From: Flavobacterium alvei
GTDB taxonomy: Bacteria > Bacteroidota > Bacteroidia > Flavobacteriales > Flavobacteriaceae
NCBI RefSeq assembly: GCF_002920895.1
Contig: NZ_PQVG01000005.1
Location: forward strand, 124,001 to 188,000
Length of the DNA: 64,000 bases
Reading direction: 5' to 3'
The translations under genes and the position numbers were made by a program. Under the pieces are notes generated by a model. It was not told the DNA's origin. It saw nothing but the letters and a program-made list of their open reading frames with translations, and made no database searches. Below are positions 56,317-64,000 of this stretch, piece after piece; position 1 is the stretch's first letter; every line of letters starts with the position of its first letter.

Positions 56317-57681
56317 ATGAAAAACTCAATCCTTCAAAAATACAATGTACCTGGACCAAGATACACAAGCTATCCAACAGTTCCATATTGGGATGAGTCT
56401 GATTTCACTTATCAAAATTGGATTGACACTTTAAAAAGGTCGTTTGCAGAAAGTAATACGGAAGAAGGTCTTAGTTTGTACATTCATTTACCCTTCTGCG
56501 AGAGTATGTGTACTTTTTGCGGTTGTAATAAACGAATTACAAAAAATCACGATGTCGAACATCCATACATTGAAGCCATTCTAAAGGAATGGGCTATTTA
56601 TTGCAACATTCTAGAAGAAAAACCCATCATAAAAGAAATTCATTTGGGTGGAGGAACGCCAACTTTTTTCTCTACAAAAAACTTAGAAGATTTAATAAAT
56701 GGTATTTTTTGCTATGCCGAAAAAGCCAAAGATCATGAATTCAGCTTTGAAGGACATCCCAATAATACGACTCGTGCCCATTTGCAAAAATTATATGATT
56801 TAGGTTTCAGAAGAGTGAGTTTTGGAGTTCAAGATTATTCCGAAAAAGTTCAAAAAGCCATTAATCGCTACCAACCTTTTCATAATGTGGCAAAAGTAAC
56901 TTTTTGGGCAAAGGAAATAGGTTATACTTCTATTGGTCACGATATTATTTTTGGACTTCCTTTTCAGGAAATTGACGATGTAATAGATACGATTGAAAAA
57001 ACCAATTCTTTGCAACCCGATCGATTGGCGTTTTATAGTTATGCTCACGTTCCGTGGATAAAAGGAAACGGGCAACGCGGTTTTAACGACGAAGATATTC
57101 CAAAAGATGAAGTGAAACGAATGCTTTACGAAGTGGGTAAAGATTTGCTTTTCGAGAATGAATACTACGAAATAGGGATGGATCATTTTGCTTTGAAAAC
57201 CGATACGTTATATGAATCTTTCGAACAAAAAAAATTGCATCGTAATTTTATGGGCTATAGCTCCTCTAAAACCCAACTAATGATTGGACTTGGTGTTTCT
57301 TCTATTAGCGATAGTTGGTACAGTTTTGCTCAAAACGTAAAAGAATTAGAAGAGTATTATAAACTTTTGAAAGCCGATAAATTGCCTATTTTTAGAGGTC
57401 ATTTATTAACCCCAGAAGATTTAATCATCAGGAGACACATTTTAAATTTAATGTGCCATTTTGAAACTTCTTGGAAAGATAAAACCCAATATTTTGACGA
57501 AGTTCCTGAAATTCTAATTCAATTAAAAGAAATGGAAAAGGATGGATTAGTCCTAATCGAAAAGAATGGTATTAAAGTTACCAATGCTGGAAAACCTTTT
57601 GTGCGCAACATTTGTATGGCTTTTGACTTGCGTTTAAAACGAAAAGCACCTGATACTAAATTATTCTCGATGACGATTTAA
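56317..57681 (+). CDS. hemN: Oxygen-independent coproporphyrinogen III oxidase
   Basis: A 454-residue radical-SAM enzyme. The 4Fe-4S motif is C61-ESM-C65-TF-C68-GC; the preceding block is YNVPGPRYTSYPTVPYW, a HemN hallmark. HLGGGTPTFFS and GFRRVSFGVQDY are further conserved parts, and the C-terminus is the HemN domain. It converts coproporphyrinogen III to protoporphyrinogen IX without oxygen in heme synthesis. Its position beside the high-affinity cbb3 oxidase cluster fits a microaerobic role. A shared terminator separates it from the next gene. Confidence 0.94.
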   Translation: MKNSILQKYNVPGPRYTSYPTVPYWDESDFTYQNWIDTLKRSFAESNTEEGLSLYIHLPFCESMCTFCGCNKRITKNHDVEHPYIEAILKEWAIYCNILEEKPIIKEIHLGGGTPTFFSTKNLEDLINGIFCYAEKAKDHEFSFEGHPNNTTRAHLQKLYDLGFRRVSFGVQDYSEKVQKAINRYQPFHNVAKVTFWAKEIGYTSIGHDIIFGLPFQEIDDVIDTIEKTNSLQPDRLAFYSYAHVPWIKGNGQRGFNDEDIPKDEVKRMLYEVGKDLLFENEYYEIGMDHFALKTDTLYESFEQKKLHRNFMGYSSSKTQLMIGLGVSSISDSWYSFAQNVKELEEYYKLLKADKLPIFRGHLLTPEDLIIRRHILNLMCHFETSWKDKTQYFDEVPEILIQLKEMEKDGLVLIEKNGIKVTNAGKPFVRNICMAFDLRLKRKAPDTKLFSMTI

Positions 57682-57702
57682 TAAAAGATATATATCATAA
57701 AA

Positions 57703-57730
57703 AATCACGCCCTAGAGCGTGATTTTTTTT
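57703..57730. terminator. Bidirectional terminator between hemN and YdcH-like gene
   Basis: AATCACGC pairs with GCGTGATT around CCTAGA, followed by eight T and preceded by A. It lies between convergent genes. Confidence 0.8.
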
Positions 57731-57734
57731 GCTT

Positions 57735-57965
57735 TTATCTTCTTAAGATTGAATATATTTCGTCTTTTAAATGAAGGATTTTAACTTTTAATTCTTTCAA
57801 ATGCTCATCAGTGGTTACAACTACTTCCGATTTGATTGAGGCTACTTCTTGCTTTACTTTACGGTACTCTTCGAATAAGGCTGCAAAATGATCATTCTCG
57901 GTAATTAATTTCTCTATTTTCTCCTGAACATCAGGAGAGACATGTAGCAGATCTTGGTTTTCCAT
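57735..57965 (-). CDS. Small YdcH/DUF465-like coiled-coil protein
   Basis: A 76-residue helical protein. The middle ITENDHFAALFEEYRKVKQEVA and the end HLKELKVKILHLKDEIYSILRR match the pattern I remember for YdcH/DUF465 proteins (short antiparallel helical hairpins of unknown function). No membrane segment or signal peptide. It is 24 bp downstream of the TauE/SafE-like gene and probably co-transcribed with the cbb3 accessory genes. Confidence 0.6.
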   Translation of the reverse strand: MENQDLLHVSPDVQEKIEKLITENDHFAALFEEYRKVKQEVASIKSEVVVTTDEHLKELKVKILHLKDEIYSILRR

Positions 57966-57989
57966 AATTATATAAGAATTAATTAATAA

Positions 57990-58691
57990 TTAATGACAAT
58001 TTGGACTTGCTTGCACAAACAAACTCATATCTGATGGAGAAATATACGGAATACCAAGTCCTAACCCCCTAAAGATAAACAATATTCCGATAATAACCGC
58101 AACAAATGGGATGATTTTTTGAATTTTATTTCGAACAGAAACCGTTAAAAAAGACTGAAGAAACACTACACTACTCATCAATGGAACCGTCCCCAAACCA
58201 AACAAAATCATGTATAAAACACCATACAATTCGTTTTGCATGGCTATGGCACCAAATAAAGCTACATAGACCATTCCGCAGGGCAAAAATCCGTTCAATA
58301 AACCAATAGTGAACAACGATTTATAACTCTTGTTTTTGAACTGGCTCCCCAAGCTGGTCTTGATTTTGGAAATCAAATTGAAAACCGGTTTCGAAAAATT
58401 ATATTGGGCAAAAACTTTCTCGGGTATCAAAACAATAACAATCATTGCTACACCAATAAAAATAGATAATTTTTGCTGAAATCCAGCCAGATACAAACCT
58501 CGCCCCACCAATCCAAAAACCAAACCAATGGTAGCATAAGCGGTTAATCTTCCTAAATGATACGTCAGGATTTGAGTAATTTTTTGGGCTTGATTATCTC
58601 TATCTACAGGCAACATCATAGCAATTGGTCCGCACATTCCGATGCAGTGAAAACTACTGATTAAACCAAAGATGAAAGCGGTGAAGAGCAT
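57990..58691 (-). CDS. Sulfite exporter TauE/SafE family (UreH-like) membrane protein
   Basis: A 233-residue protein with about six helices. The N-terminus LFTAFIFGLISSFHCIGMCGPIAMMLPV, with two cysteines in HCIGMC, and the mid-sequence IGLLNGFLPCGMVYVALFGAI are typical of the UreH-like branch found in cbb3 oxidase clusters (sometimes called CcoS- or CcoH-associated). Members are suspected in copper or thiol handling for oxidase assembly. The C-terminus ends SPNCH. Sequence context with ccoG and ccoH supports an assembly role; the biochemistry is inferred. Confidence 0.8.
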   Translation of the reverse strand: MLFTAFIFGLISSFHCIGMCGPIAMMLPVDRDNQAQKITQILTYHLGRLTAYATIGLVFGLVGRGLYLAGFQQKLSIFIGVAMIVIVLIPEKVFAQYNFSKPVFNLISKIKTSLGSQFKNKSYKSLFTIGLLNGFLPCGMVYVALFGAIAMQNELYGVLYMILFGLGTVPLMSSVVFLQSFLTVSVRNKIQKIIPFVAVIIGILFIFRGLGLGIPYISPSDMSLFVQASPNCH

Positions 58692-58700
58692 TGTGATTTT

Positions 58701-58740
58701 AGATTACAGATTTTAGATTGCAGACTGAAATCTGTAATCT
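58701..58740. repeat. Intergenic palindrome between ccoH and TauE/SafE-like gene
   Basis: AGATTACAGATTT (58701) is a perfect inverted repeat of AAATCTGTAATCT (58740), loop 14 bases, within a 56-bp gap. It resembles scattered palindromes seen elsewhere in the window. Confidence 0.6.
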
Positions 58741-58747
58741 GATGAAT

Positions 58748-59197
58748 TTACTTAACATAAATTGTTTCTTTTGTCAGATACTGTTTTCCTTCATATTGCC
58801 ATTCCATATTAATTTCCCAACGACCACCTAAAAGTTTTTCTTTGGGTACTTTTAGAGCAGAATTCGAAAGCGAAATAGGAACAACAAAATCAAATTTCTT
58901 ATTGGATGATCGGTAAAAAGAAACAATTCCCTTAATATCCTTTGGGGTAAATTCAGCTGGAAAAACAATTGCAACCCCTTCAGAATCATTTGTTATTACA
59001 GGCTTTTGCTTTAAATCTTGGGCATTTTGAATTCGAATCATTTCGTCTCCATATTTTGCATCTTTCTTATAATATTCTTCTACTACCAGTTCGTTATCGT
59101 ATTTAACATTAGTTTGCACTTTAATAATAAAATATAAAATAAACGAAATGAATAATGCAAATGCAATTACAATTCCTGTTCCCCAATTAATTTTCAT
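58748..59197 (-). CDS. ccoH: FixH/CcoH cbb3 oxidase assembly protein
   Basis: A 149-residue protein with one N-terminal membrane helix (WGTGIVIAFALFISFILYFII) and a periplasmic domain with TNVKYDNELVVEEYYKKDAKYGDEMIR, which matches the FixH family. The end GRWEINMEWQYEGKQYLTKETIYVK also fits. It supports assembly of the cbb3 cytochrome oxidase, probably with the copper-handling proteins. It lies 29 bp after ccoG. Confidence 0.88.
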   Translation of the reverse strand: MKINWGTGIVIAFALFISFILYFIIKVQTNVKYDNELVVEEYYKKDAKYGDEMIRIQNAQDLKQKPVITNDSEGVAIVFPAEFTPKDIKGIVSFYRSSNKKFDFVVPISLSNSALKVPKEKLLGGRWEINMEWQYEGKQYLTKETIYVK

Positions 59198-59226
59198 AAG
59201 TTGTTTTTTGTTATACTAATTCAAAG

Positions 59227-60645
59227 TTAATCAAAACTTCTTGGACTCAAAAAGCTTGTTTTACTTGTTTCAATTTTTTTATTCCCTTCATACACTTCAA
59301 TCTCTAAATTTGTTTTATCAGATTCTAATAAAAATCTATTGATTTCAATAAACACTGTTCCGCCTTTCATACCTTGTTTGGGCACTTTCAGGTCTTGTTC
59401 TCCAACTACTTTTAGTGTACCTTTAATTCCAACTAATTTAAAATGAATATCATTAAAATCTTTATTGGTTTTATTGATTATCTTAAAGGTGTAAATATTA
59501 CTAATATTATCTCCTTTGTGCTGAAACAATTGGCCTGGCAATCTTAAAAAGACCGCTTCTACCTCGGTTCTCAAAAACATTAAACCTACTAAAATCCCAA
59601 TAAGTATGAACAATACGGCTGAATAGCCTTTCATTCTTGGGGTGAATTTAAACTTAGCATTTTTCTCAATTTCATCTTCAGAGGCATACCGAATAAGCCC
59701 TTTGGGTAAACCAACAGTTTCCATAATGGTATCACATTCATCAATACAAGCGGTGCAATTGATACATTCGAGTTGAGTTCCGTTTCGAATATCGATTCCA
59801 GTTGGGCAAACGTTAACGCATTGTTTACAATCAATACAATCTCCTTTTCCTGTAGTTGAGCGATCTTCTTGTTTGTTGAATTTAGCTCTTCCTACTTCTT
59901 TTTCTCCTCGAACAAAATCATAGGCTACATTGATGGATTTGTTGTCTAATAAAACGCCTTGCAATCTTCCGTAAGGACAGGCTATGATACAAACTTGCTC
60001 TCTAAACCAAACAAAAACAAAATAGAAAACGCCTGTGAAAATAAAGAGTGAAATTAAAGTACTAAGATGAGTTCCTGGGCCATCTTCAATCATTTTAAAC
60101 AATTCGTCGCTACCAATAAGATAAGCCAGAAAAACATTGGCAATTAAGAAAGATATGATCAAAAAGATAGTCCATTTTATTGTTTTTTTTCTGATTTTTT
60201 CGGCATTCCATTCTTGTTTTTCTAAACGAATTTGAGCACCACGATCTCCTTCTATCCAATATTCAATTCTTCGGAAAACCATTTCGAGAAATATGGTTTG
60301 AGGACAAATCCATCCACAAAAAATCCTCCCGAAAATTACAGTAAAAAGAATGACGAAAACAACGCCAACAATCATCGAAATTACGAAGAGATAAAAATCT
60401 TGTGGCCAAAAAGGAAATCCAAAAATATTGAATCTTCTTTCCAAAACATTGAACATCATAAATTGATTGCCATCAATCTTTATAAATGGATTGGCAACCA
60501 AAATTAGCAACAAAAAATAACTCACCCACTTTCTATAATCATAGAATTTACCCGATGGTTTTTTAGGAAAAAGAAACTTTCTATTTCCTTTTTCATCGAT
60601 TGTTCCTATGGTATCTCTAAAAGCTTCGTTTGGTAATTTTGACAT
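59227..60645 (-). CDS. ccoG: Cytochrome c oxidase accessory protein CcoG (FixG)
   Basis: A 472-residue membrane protein with several helices (~35-60, 85-110, 155-180, 200-215, 330-350). Two 4Fe-4S clusters are bound by CIDCKQCVNVCP and CINCTACIDEC; FCGWICPQTIF and RLQGVLLDNKS are further conserved. The C-terminal ~110 residues form an Ig-like FixG domain. CcoG is thought to reduce Cu(II) to Cu(I) during cbb3 oxidase assembly. It lies downstream of a terminator that closes the structural ccoNOQP genes. Confidence 0.93.
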   Translation of the reverse strand: MSKLPNEAFRDTIGTIDEKGNRKFLFPKKPSGKFYDYRKWVSYFLLLILVANPFIKIDGNQFMMFNVLERRFNIFGFPFWPQDFYLFVISMIVGVVFVILFTVIFGRIFCGWICPQTIFLEMVFRRIEYWIEGDRGAQIRLEKQEWNAEKIRKKTIKWTIFLIISFLIANVFLAYLIGSDELFKMIEDGPGTHLSTLISLFIFTGVFYFVFVWFREQVCIIACPYGRLQGVLLDNKSINVAYDFVRGEKEVGRAKFNKQEDRSTTGKGDCIDCKQCVNVCPTGIDIRNGTQLECINCTACIDECDTIMETVGLPKGLIRYASEDEIEKNAKFKFTPRMKGYSAVLFILIGILVGLMFLRTEVEAVFLRLPGQLFQHKGDNISNIYTFKIINKTNKDFNDIHFKLVGIKGTLKVVGEQDLKVPKQGMKGGTVFIEINRFLLESDKTNLEIEVYEGNKKIETSKTSFLSPRSFD

Positions 60646-60731
60646 GACTAAAAATTTAAAAGTATAAAATTATAGTTTTGATTGAACTTGTTTTGAAACT
60701 TATGTTACATTTCTCTAAAATATTCAACAGA

Positions 60732-60769
60732 TAATATAAAAAACAAATCCTGAAATAATTCAGGATTTG
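60732..60769 (-). terminator. Intrinsic terminator after ccoP
   Basis: CAAATCCTGAA (60744-60754) and TTCAGGATTTG (60759-60769) form an 11-bp perfect stem. On the minus strand it is followed by six T. It separates structural from accessory cco genes. Confidence 0.8.
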
Positions 60770-60792
60770 GATTTACTATAAATGAATTTTAT

Positions 60793-61731
60793 TTATTTTT
60801 TTACAGCTGCACTATCAACCGCTGCTGGAGCTGCTGCCGTTTTTGGAGCACTTGGATCAATCCATATTTCTCCTTCTGGAGCTTTTGGATCTTTTGGATT
60901 GGTGCCTTTCAACGAAAGTACATAACTAGCTACAAGCTGAATTTCTGTTGGTTTTAATCCGCTTTTAGACCAAGCAATCATTCCTTTTCCGTCACGACCA
61001 CCGTTTGTAATGGTATGGAAAACATTTTTAATTCCTCCACCCAAAATCCATTGATCATCAGTTAAATTTGGTCCGATTTGACCACCACCATCAGCTCTAT
61101 GACAAGCCACACAATTGGTAGTAAATATAGCTTTACCAGCTGCTAAATCCTCAGGTTTTGTAAGAAGCGTAACCGAATTTTCGTCCATCAAATCTGGAGC
61201 AGTTTTTTTGTACTCGGCAATTTCTTTTTGAGCTTGAGCCATTTCGTTTTTCAATTCTGTTTCTTGATTATCTCCATCCATTACCTCAAAACGAACTAAA
61301 TAAATAACCGCAAAAGCGATACAAACATAGAACAAATACACCCACCAAGGCGGCAAATTGTTGTCTAATTCTTTGATACCATCATAATCGTGGTCTAATA
61401 ATAATTCTCCTTCGTCTTGAGTTTGATCTGTTGACACAAAGATATTGGTCAATTTTTTCACAATTGGACTTTCTGTAATTCCCAATTCGTTTGCTGCTGC
61501 CAATTGTGCTTTTTGTTCTTCTGTCATTAATTGATAAGTGATGGAGTCAACTGCATTTACGGTAACTTCGATGGCAATCAACAAGAAAAGAAATACTAAC
61601 AAAAAGAGAGAAACCATTGGAAATTTTATAAATGCGGGTTTATCTCCAGAGTCGATGAAATATTCCATTGCAGCAAATACGGCAAAGAAAATAACAAGAA
61701 CTCTTATATATGAGGGGATTATTTTTTTCAT
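60793..61731 (-). CDS. ccoP: cbb3-type cytochrome c oxidase subunit III (CcoP), mono-heme
   Basis: A 312-residue membrane-anchored cytochrome c. Membrane helices at ~7-24, ~38-58 and ~129-146 (WWVYLFYVCIAFAVIYLV). One heme site is seen: C207-V-A-C-H, followed by GGGQIGPNL and the methionine ligand region KGMIAWSKSGL. Proteobacterial CcoP carries two CxxCH motifs, so this is the single-heme form. The C-terminus is Ala/Pro-rich. It passes electrons into the CcoNO core. The ccoQ gene precedes it. Confidence 0.92.
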   Translation of the reverse strand: MKKIIPSYIRVLVIFFAVFAAMEYFIDSGDKPAFIKFPMVSLFLLVFLFLLIAIEVTVNAVDSITYQLMTEEQKAQLAAANELGITESPIVKKLTNIFVSTDQTQDEGELLLDHDYDGIKELDNNLPPWWVYLFYVCIAFAVIYLVRFEVMDGDNQETELKNEMAQAQKEIAEYKKTAPDLMDENSVTLLTKPEDLAAGKAIFTTNCVACHRADGGGQIGPNLTDDQWILGGGIKNVFHTITNGGRDGKGMIAWSKSGLKPTEIQLVASYVLSLKGTNPKDPKAPEGEIWIDPSAPKTAAAPAAVDSAAVKK

Positions 61732-61767
61732 TTTATATTTATTTTGAAAATTATATTTTTATTGTTT

Positions 61768-61935
61768 TTAATCGTTCAAAGGGATTTGACTCATTTCCTC
61801 AATTTTTTCTTTCCTGTATGAAAACACCCAAATAGCAAGTCCTACAAAAAAGGAAAAGAAAATTAACAATGATAGTACTGGAAATATCTCAACTCCTGCG
61901 ATAGTTTCCATATTGTGTTTAATTTGCTCGAACAT
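61768..61935 (-). CDS. ccoQ: CcoQ-like small cbb3 oxidase subunit
   Basis: A 55-residue open frame on the minus strand (MFEQIKHNMETIAGVEIFPV, then LSLLIFFSFFVGLAIWVFSY and RKEKIEEMSQIPLND). It has a single membrane helix followed by a short charged tail, as expected for CcoQ/FixQ. It lies between ccoNO and ccoP, its start 7 bp from the ccoNO stop, in the standard ccoNOQP order. Sequence is too short for firm family assignment, so position carries most of the weight. Confidence 0.8.
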   Translation of the reverse strand: MFEQIKHNMETIAGVEIFPVLSLLIFFSFFVGLAIWVFSYRKEKIEEMSQIPLND

Positions 61936-61941
61936 AACTAT

Positions 61942-64000
61942 CTATTTTTTTACTTTAATATCAGTTCCTAATCTTTGAATATATGCGATTAGCGCCACAA
62001 TTTCTCTTTCATTCATTGGAACAAATTTTTCGCCTCTGGCTTCAGCTTTTTTCTTGCTTTCATCATAACTTTTCACAAAGTCAGGATCCGATTTCAAACT
62101 TTCTTCAATTTTCAAAGCCTGTGTTCTTAAATCTTTTTGACCATTTGCAATTTCTTCCTCTGTATAAGGAACACCAAGAGTTTGCATGGCTTTCATTTTA
62201 TTTTCAGTCATTGAAACATCCATAGCCTTATTATCAAACAACCATTTGTATCCTGGCATAATTGAACCAGCCGAAATACTTTGTGGACTCCAAAAGTGAT
62301 TGAAATGCCAGTTGTCATTGTACTTACCACCAACTCTCAACAAATCTGGACCTGTTCTTTTTGACCCCCAAAGAAATGGGTGATCGTAAACAAATTCTCC
62401 TGCTTTTCCTTGTGGTCCATAACGTTCTACTTCGCTTCTGAAAGGACGAACCATTTGAGAGTGACAACTTACACAACCTTCACGGATGTATAAATCACGA
62501 CCTTGCAATTCTAATGGAGTATAAGGTTTTACGCTAGTGATCGTTGGAATGTTAGATTTTACCATAATGGTTGGTACAATTTGAATAATTCCTCCAATCA
62601 AGATGGCAACTGTTGCCAAAATGGTTAATTGAATTGGTTTTCTTTCTAACCAAGGGTGGAATTTTTCTCCTTTAACTCTACCAGCACTTATTGTTTGTAA
62701 TTCAGGCGCTTCAGCTAATTCATCTTCGATACTTTCACCAGCTCGCACGGTTTGTATGATATTGTAAACCAAAACTAACATACCTGTAAGATATAATGTT
62801 CCTCCAATAGCTCTCATCCAATACATTGGCATAATTTGAGTTACCGTTTCAAGGAAGTTACCATAAGTTAAGGTTCCATCAGGATTGAATTGTTTCCACA
62901 TCGATGCTTGAGTAAATCCTGCAACATACATTGGGAGTGTATAAAGTATAATTCCCAAAGTTCCAATCCAAAAGTGGAAGTTGGCTAATTTAGTAGAAAA
63001 TAAAGTTGTTTTGGCCATTCTTGGAATCAACCAATAGATAATACCAAAAGACATAAATCCGTTCCAAGCTAAAGCTCCAACGTGAACGTGAGCAATAATC
63101 CAATCGGTAAAATGCGCAATAGCATTTACATTTTTAAGCGATAACATTGGTCCTTCAAAAGTAGCCATACCATAACCAGTAATAGCAACAACGAAGAATT
63201 TCAATACTGGTTCTTCACGAACTTTGTCCCAAACTCCTCTCAAAGTCAATAATCCGTTAATCATACCTCCCCAAGACGGAGCAATCAACATAACCGAAAA
63301 CACAACTCCTAAATTTTGTGCCCAAGTAGGCAAAGCGGTATATAATAAATGGTGAGGACCAGCCCAAATGTATAAGAAAATCAACGACCAGAAGTGAACA
63401 ATTGATAATCTATAAGAATAAACAGGACGATTGGCTACTTTTGGAACAAAATAATACATCAATCCTAAAAATGGAGTCGTCAAGAAGAAAGCTACTGCGT
63501 TGTGACCATACCACCATTGTACCAAAGCATCTTGAACCCCTGCATAAACAGAGTAACTTTTCATTGCAGAAATAGGCAATTCTAAACTGTTGAAAATATG
63601 CAAAACAGCAACTGTAACAAATGTTGCGATATAAAACCAAATAGCTACATAAAGATGACGCTCTCTTCTTTTTAAAATTGTACCAATCATATTAATACCA
63701 AAAGCAACCCAAATTAAGGCAATGGCAATATCTATTGGCCATTCTAACTCAGCATATTCTTTTGAAGTACTGTATCCTAAAGGCAAGGAAACTGCGGCTG
63801 CAACAATAATTAATTGCCATCCCCAAAAGTTTAAATTACTCAAAAAGTCACTAAACATTCTGGCTTTTAATAATCGCTGAAGCGAATAATAGGTCCCTGC
63901 AAACATTGCATTTCCTACAAAGGCAAAAATTACAGCATTGGTATGTAAAGGTCTCAATCTTCCAAAACTCAACCACGAAATACCGTCGGTGATGTTTGGA
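61942..64000 (-). CDS. ccoN: cbb3-type cytochrome c oxidase, fused CcoN-CcoO (cut by window edge)
   Basis: The frame stays open to the right edge, so the N-terminus lies outside. A start at 63972 is false: that codon is TTG inside ITDGISWLSFGRLRPLHTNA. The first ~460 visible residues are CcoN, with about ten helices and heme/copper histidines in WWYGHNAVAF, GPHHLLYTALP and IAHVHVGALAWNGF. Residues ~500 onward are CcoO, with one c-type heme site REGCVSCHSQMVRPFRSEVERYG. The fusion of both subunits is usual in Bacteroidetes. The enzyme reduces oxygen at low concentration. Confidence 0.93.
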   Translation of the reverse strand, partial: PNITDGISWLSFGRLRPLHTNAVIFAFVGNAMFAGTYYSLQRLLKARMFSDFLSNLNFWGWQLIIVAAAVSLPLGYSTSKEYAELEWPIDIAIALIWVAFGINMIGTILKRRERHLYVAIWFYIATFVTVAVLHIFNSLELPISAMKSYSVYAGVQDALVQWWYGHNAVAFFLTTPFLGLMYYFVPKVANRPVYSYRLSIVHFWSLIFLYIWAGPHHLLYTALPTWAQNLGVVFSVMLIAPSWGGMINGLLTLRGVWDKVREEPVLKFFVVAITGYGMATFEGPMLSLKNVNAIAHFTDWIIAHVHVGALAWNGFMSFGIIYWLIPRMAKTTLFSTKLANFHFWIGTLGIILYTLPMYVAGFTQASMWKQFNPDGTLTYGNFLETVTQIMPMYWMRAIGGTLYLTGMLVLVYNIIQTVRAGESIEDELAEAPELQTISAGRVKGEKFHPWLERKPIQLTILATVAILIGGIIQIVPTIMVKSNIPTITSVKPYTPLELQGRDLYIREGCVSCHSQMVRPFRSEVERYGPQGKAGEFVYDHPFLWGSKRTGPDLLRVGGKYNDNWHFNHFWSPQSISAGSIMPGYKWLFDNKAMDVSMTENKMKAMQTLGVPYTEEEIANGQKDLRTQALKIEESLKSDPDFVKSYDESKKKAEARGEKFVPMNEREIVALIAYIQRLGTDIKVKK

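Noticed and set aside
63950..63972. Start codon for the CcoNO protein at 63972
   Set aside because: The codon is TTG within a conserved CcoN stretch and the frame continues to the window edge.

Overview
The window comes from a Bacteroidetes chromosome and fits a Flavobacterium-like aerobe best. The evidence is low GC, TAnnTTTG-type promoter boxes, a fused CcoNO oxidase subunit, DUF349 and ClpC proteins, AraC/GntR-controlled sugar loci, and many short palindromic intergenic repeats. No species can be named from the sequence alone.

Region 1 (1-15999) is a polysaccharide-utilisation cluster on the minus strand. It holds a GH106 alpha-L-rhamnosidase (cut by the left edge), a GH2 beta-galactosidase, two beta-propeller glycosidase-like proteins, a GH78 rhamnosidase, an SSS sugar symporter, a Gfo/Idh/MocA oxidoreductase and a beta-helix protein with a C-terminal rhamnose-mutarotase-like domain. 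A divergent AraC regulator follows. The theme is rhamnose-rich glycan.

Region 2 (about 16237-20908) is the most unusual part. Five compact gene cassettes, all on the plus strand, each begin with GTT and end with AAC. The two ends of each cassette are inverted complements of each other over 13-16 nt, but the sequence differs from cassette to cassette. Position 11 always carries A at the left end and C in the mirror position at the right end. Cargo is a small acidic protein, a lipoprotein, a DUF1877 protein, a HigBA-type toxin-antitoxin pair and a SHOCT-like membrane protein. One spacer looks like a genuine attC-like hairpin. The others contain, or end in, remnants of an IS1182-family element. 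No integrase is visible. The best description is an integrase-less, integron-like cassette array (CALIN-like) with IS-derived spacers. An empty, gene-less version of the same end structure lies at 51816-51844. DUF3052, DUF4256 and SRPBCC genes follow the array.

Region 3 (22718-34639) is a rhamnose catabolic operon on the minus strand: rhaT, the aldolase/dehydrogenase fusion, rhaI, an FGGY kinase, lutA, a GH28 pectinase, lutB and lutC. A divergent GntR regulator faces it. Together the genes take rhamnose to DHAP and L-lactaldehyde, then to L-lactate, then to pyruvate.

Region 4 (34640-41269) contains an FAD monooxygenase with an N-terminal zinc-finger-like segment, three tRNA genes (Arg, Pro, Ser), a thiolase, an NlpC/P60 hydrolase, the abutting 5'-truncated remnants of a GH2 gene and an AraC gene, and a TPR protein. 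Region 5 (41377-64000) is mostly core: gyrA, clpC, a RimK fusion, a DUF421 protein, a copper-type P-ATPase, a bestrophin-like membrane protein, nnrD, a DUF349 protein, hemN, a YdcH-like protein, and the cbb3 oxidase cluster (TauE/SafE-like protein, ccoH, ccoG, ccoP, ccoQ, ccoNO), which runs off the right edge.
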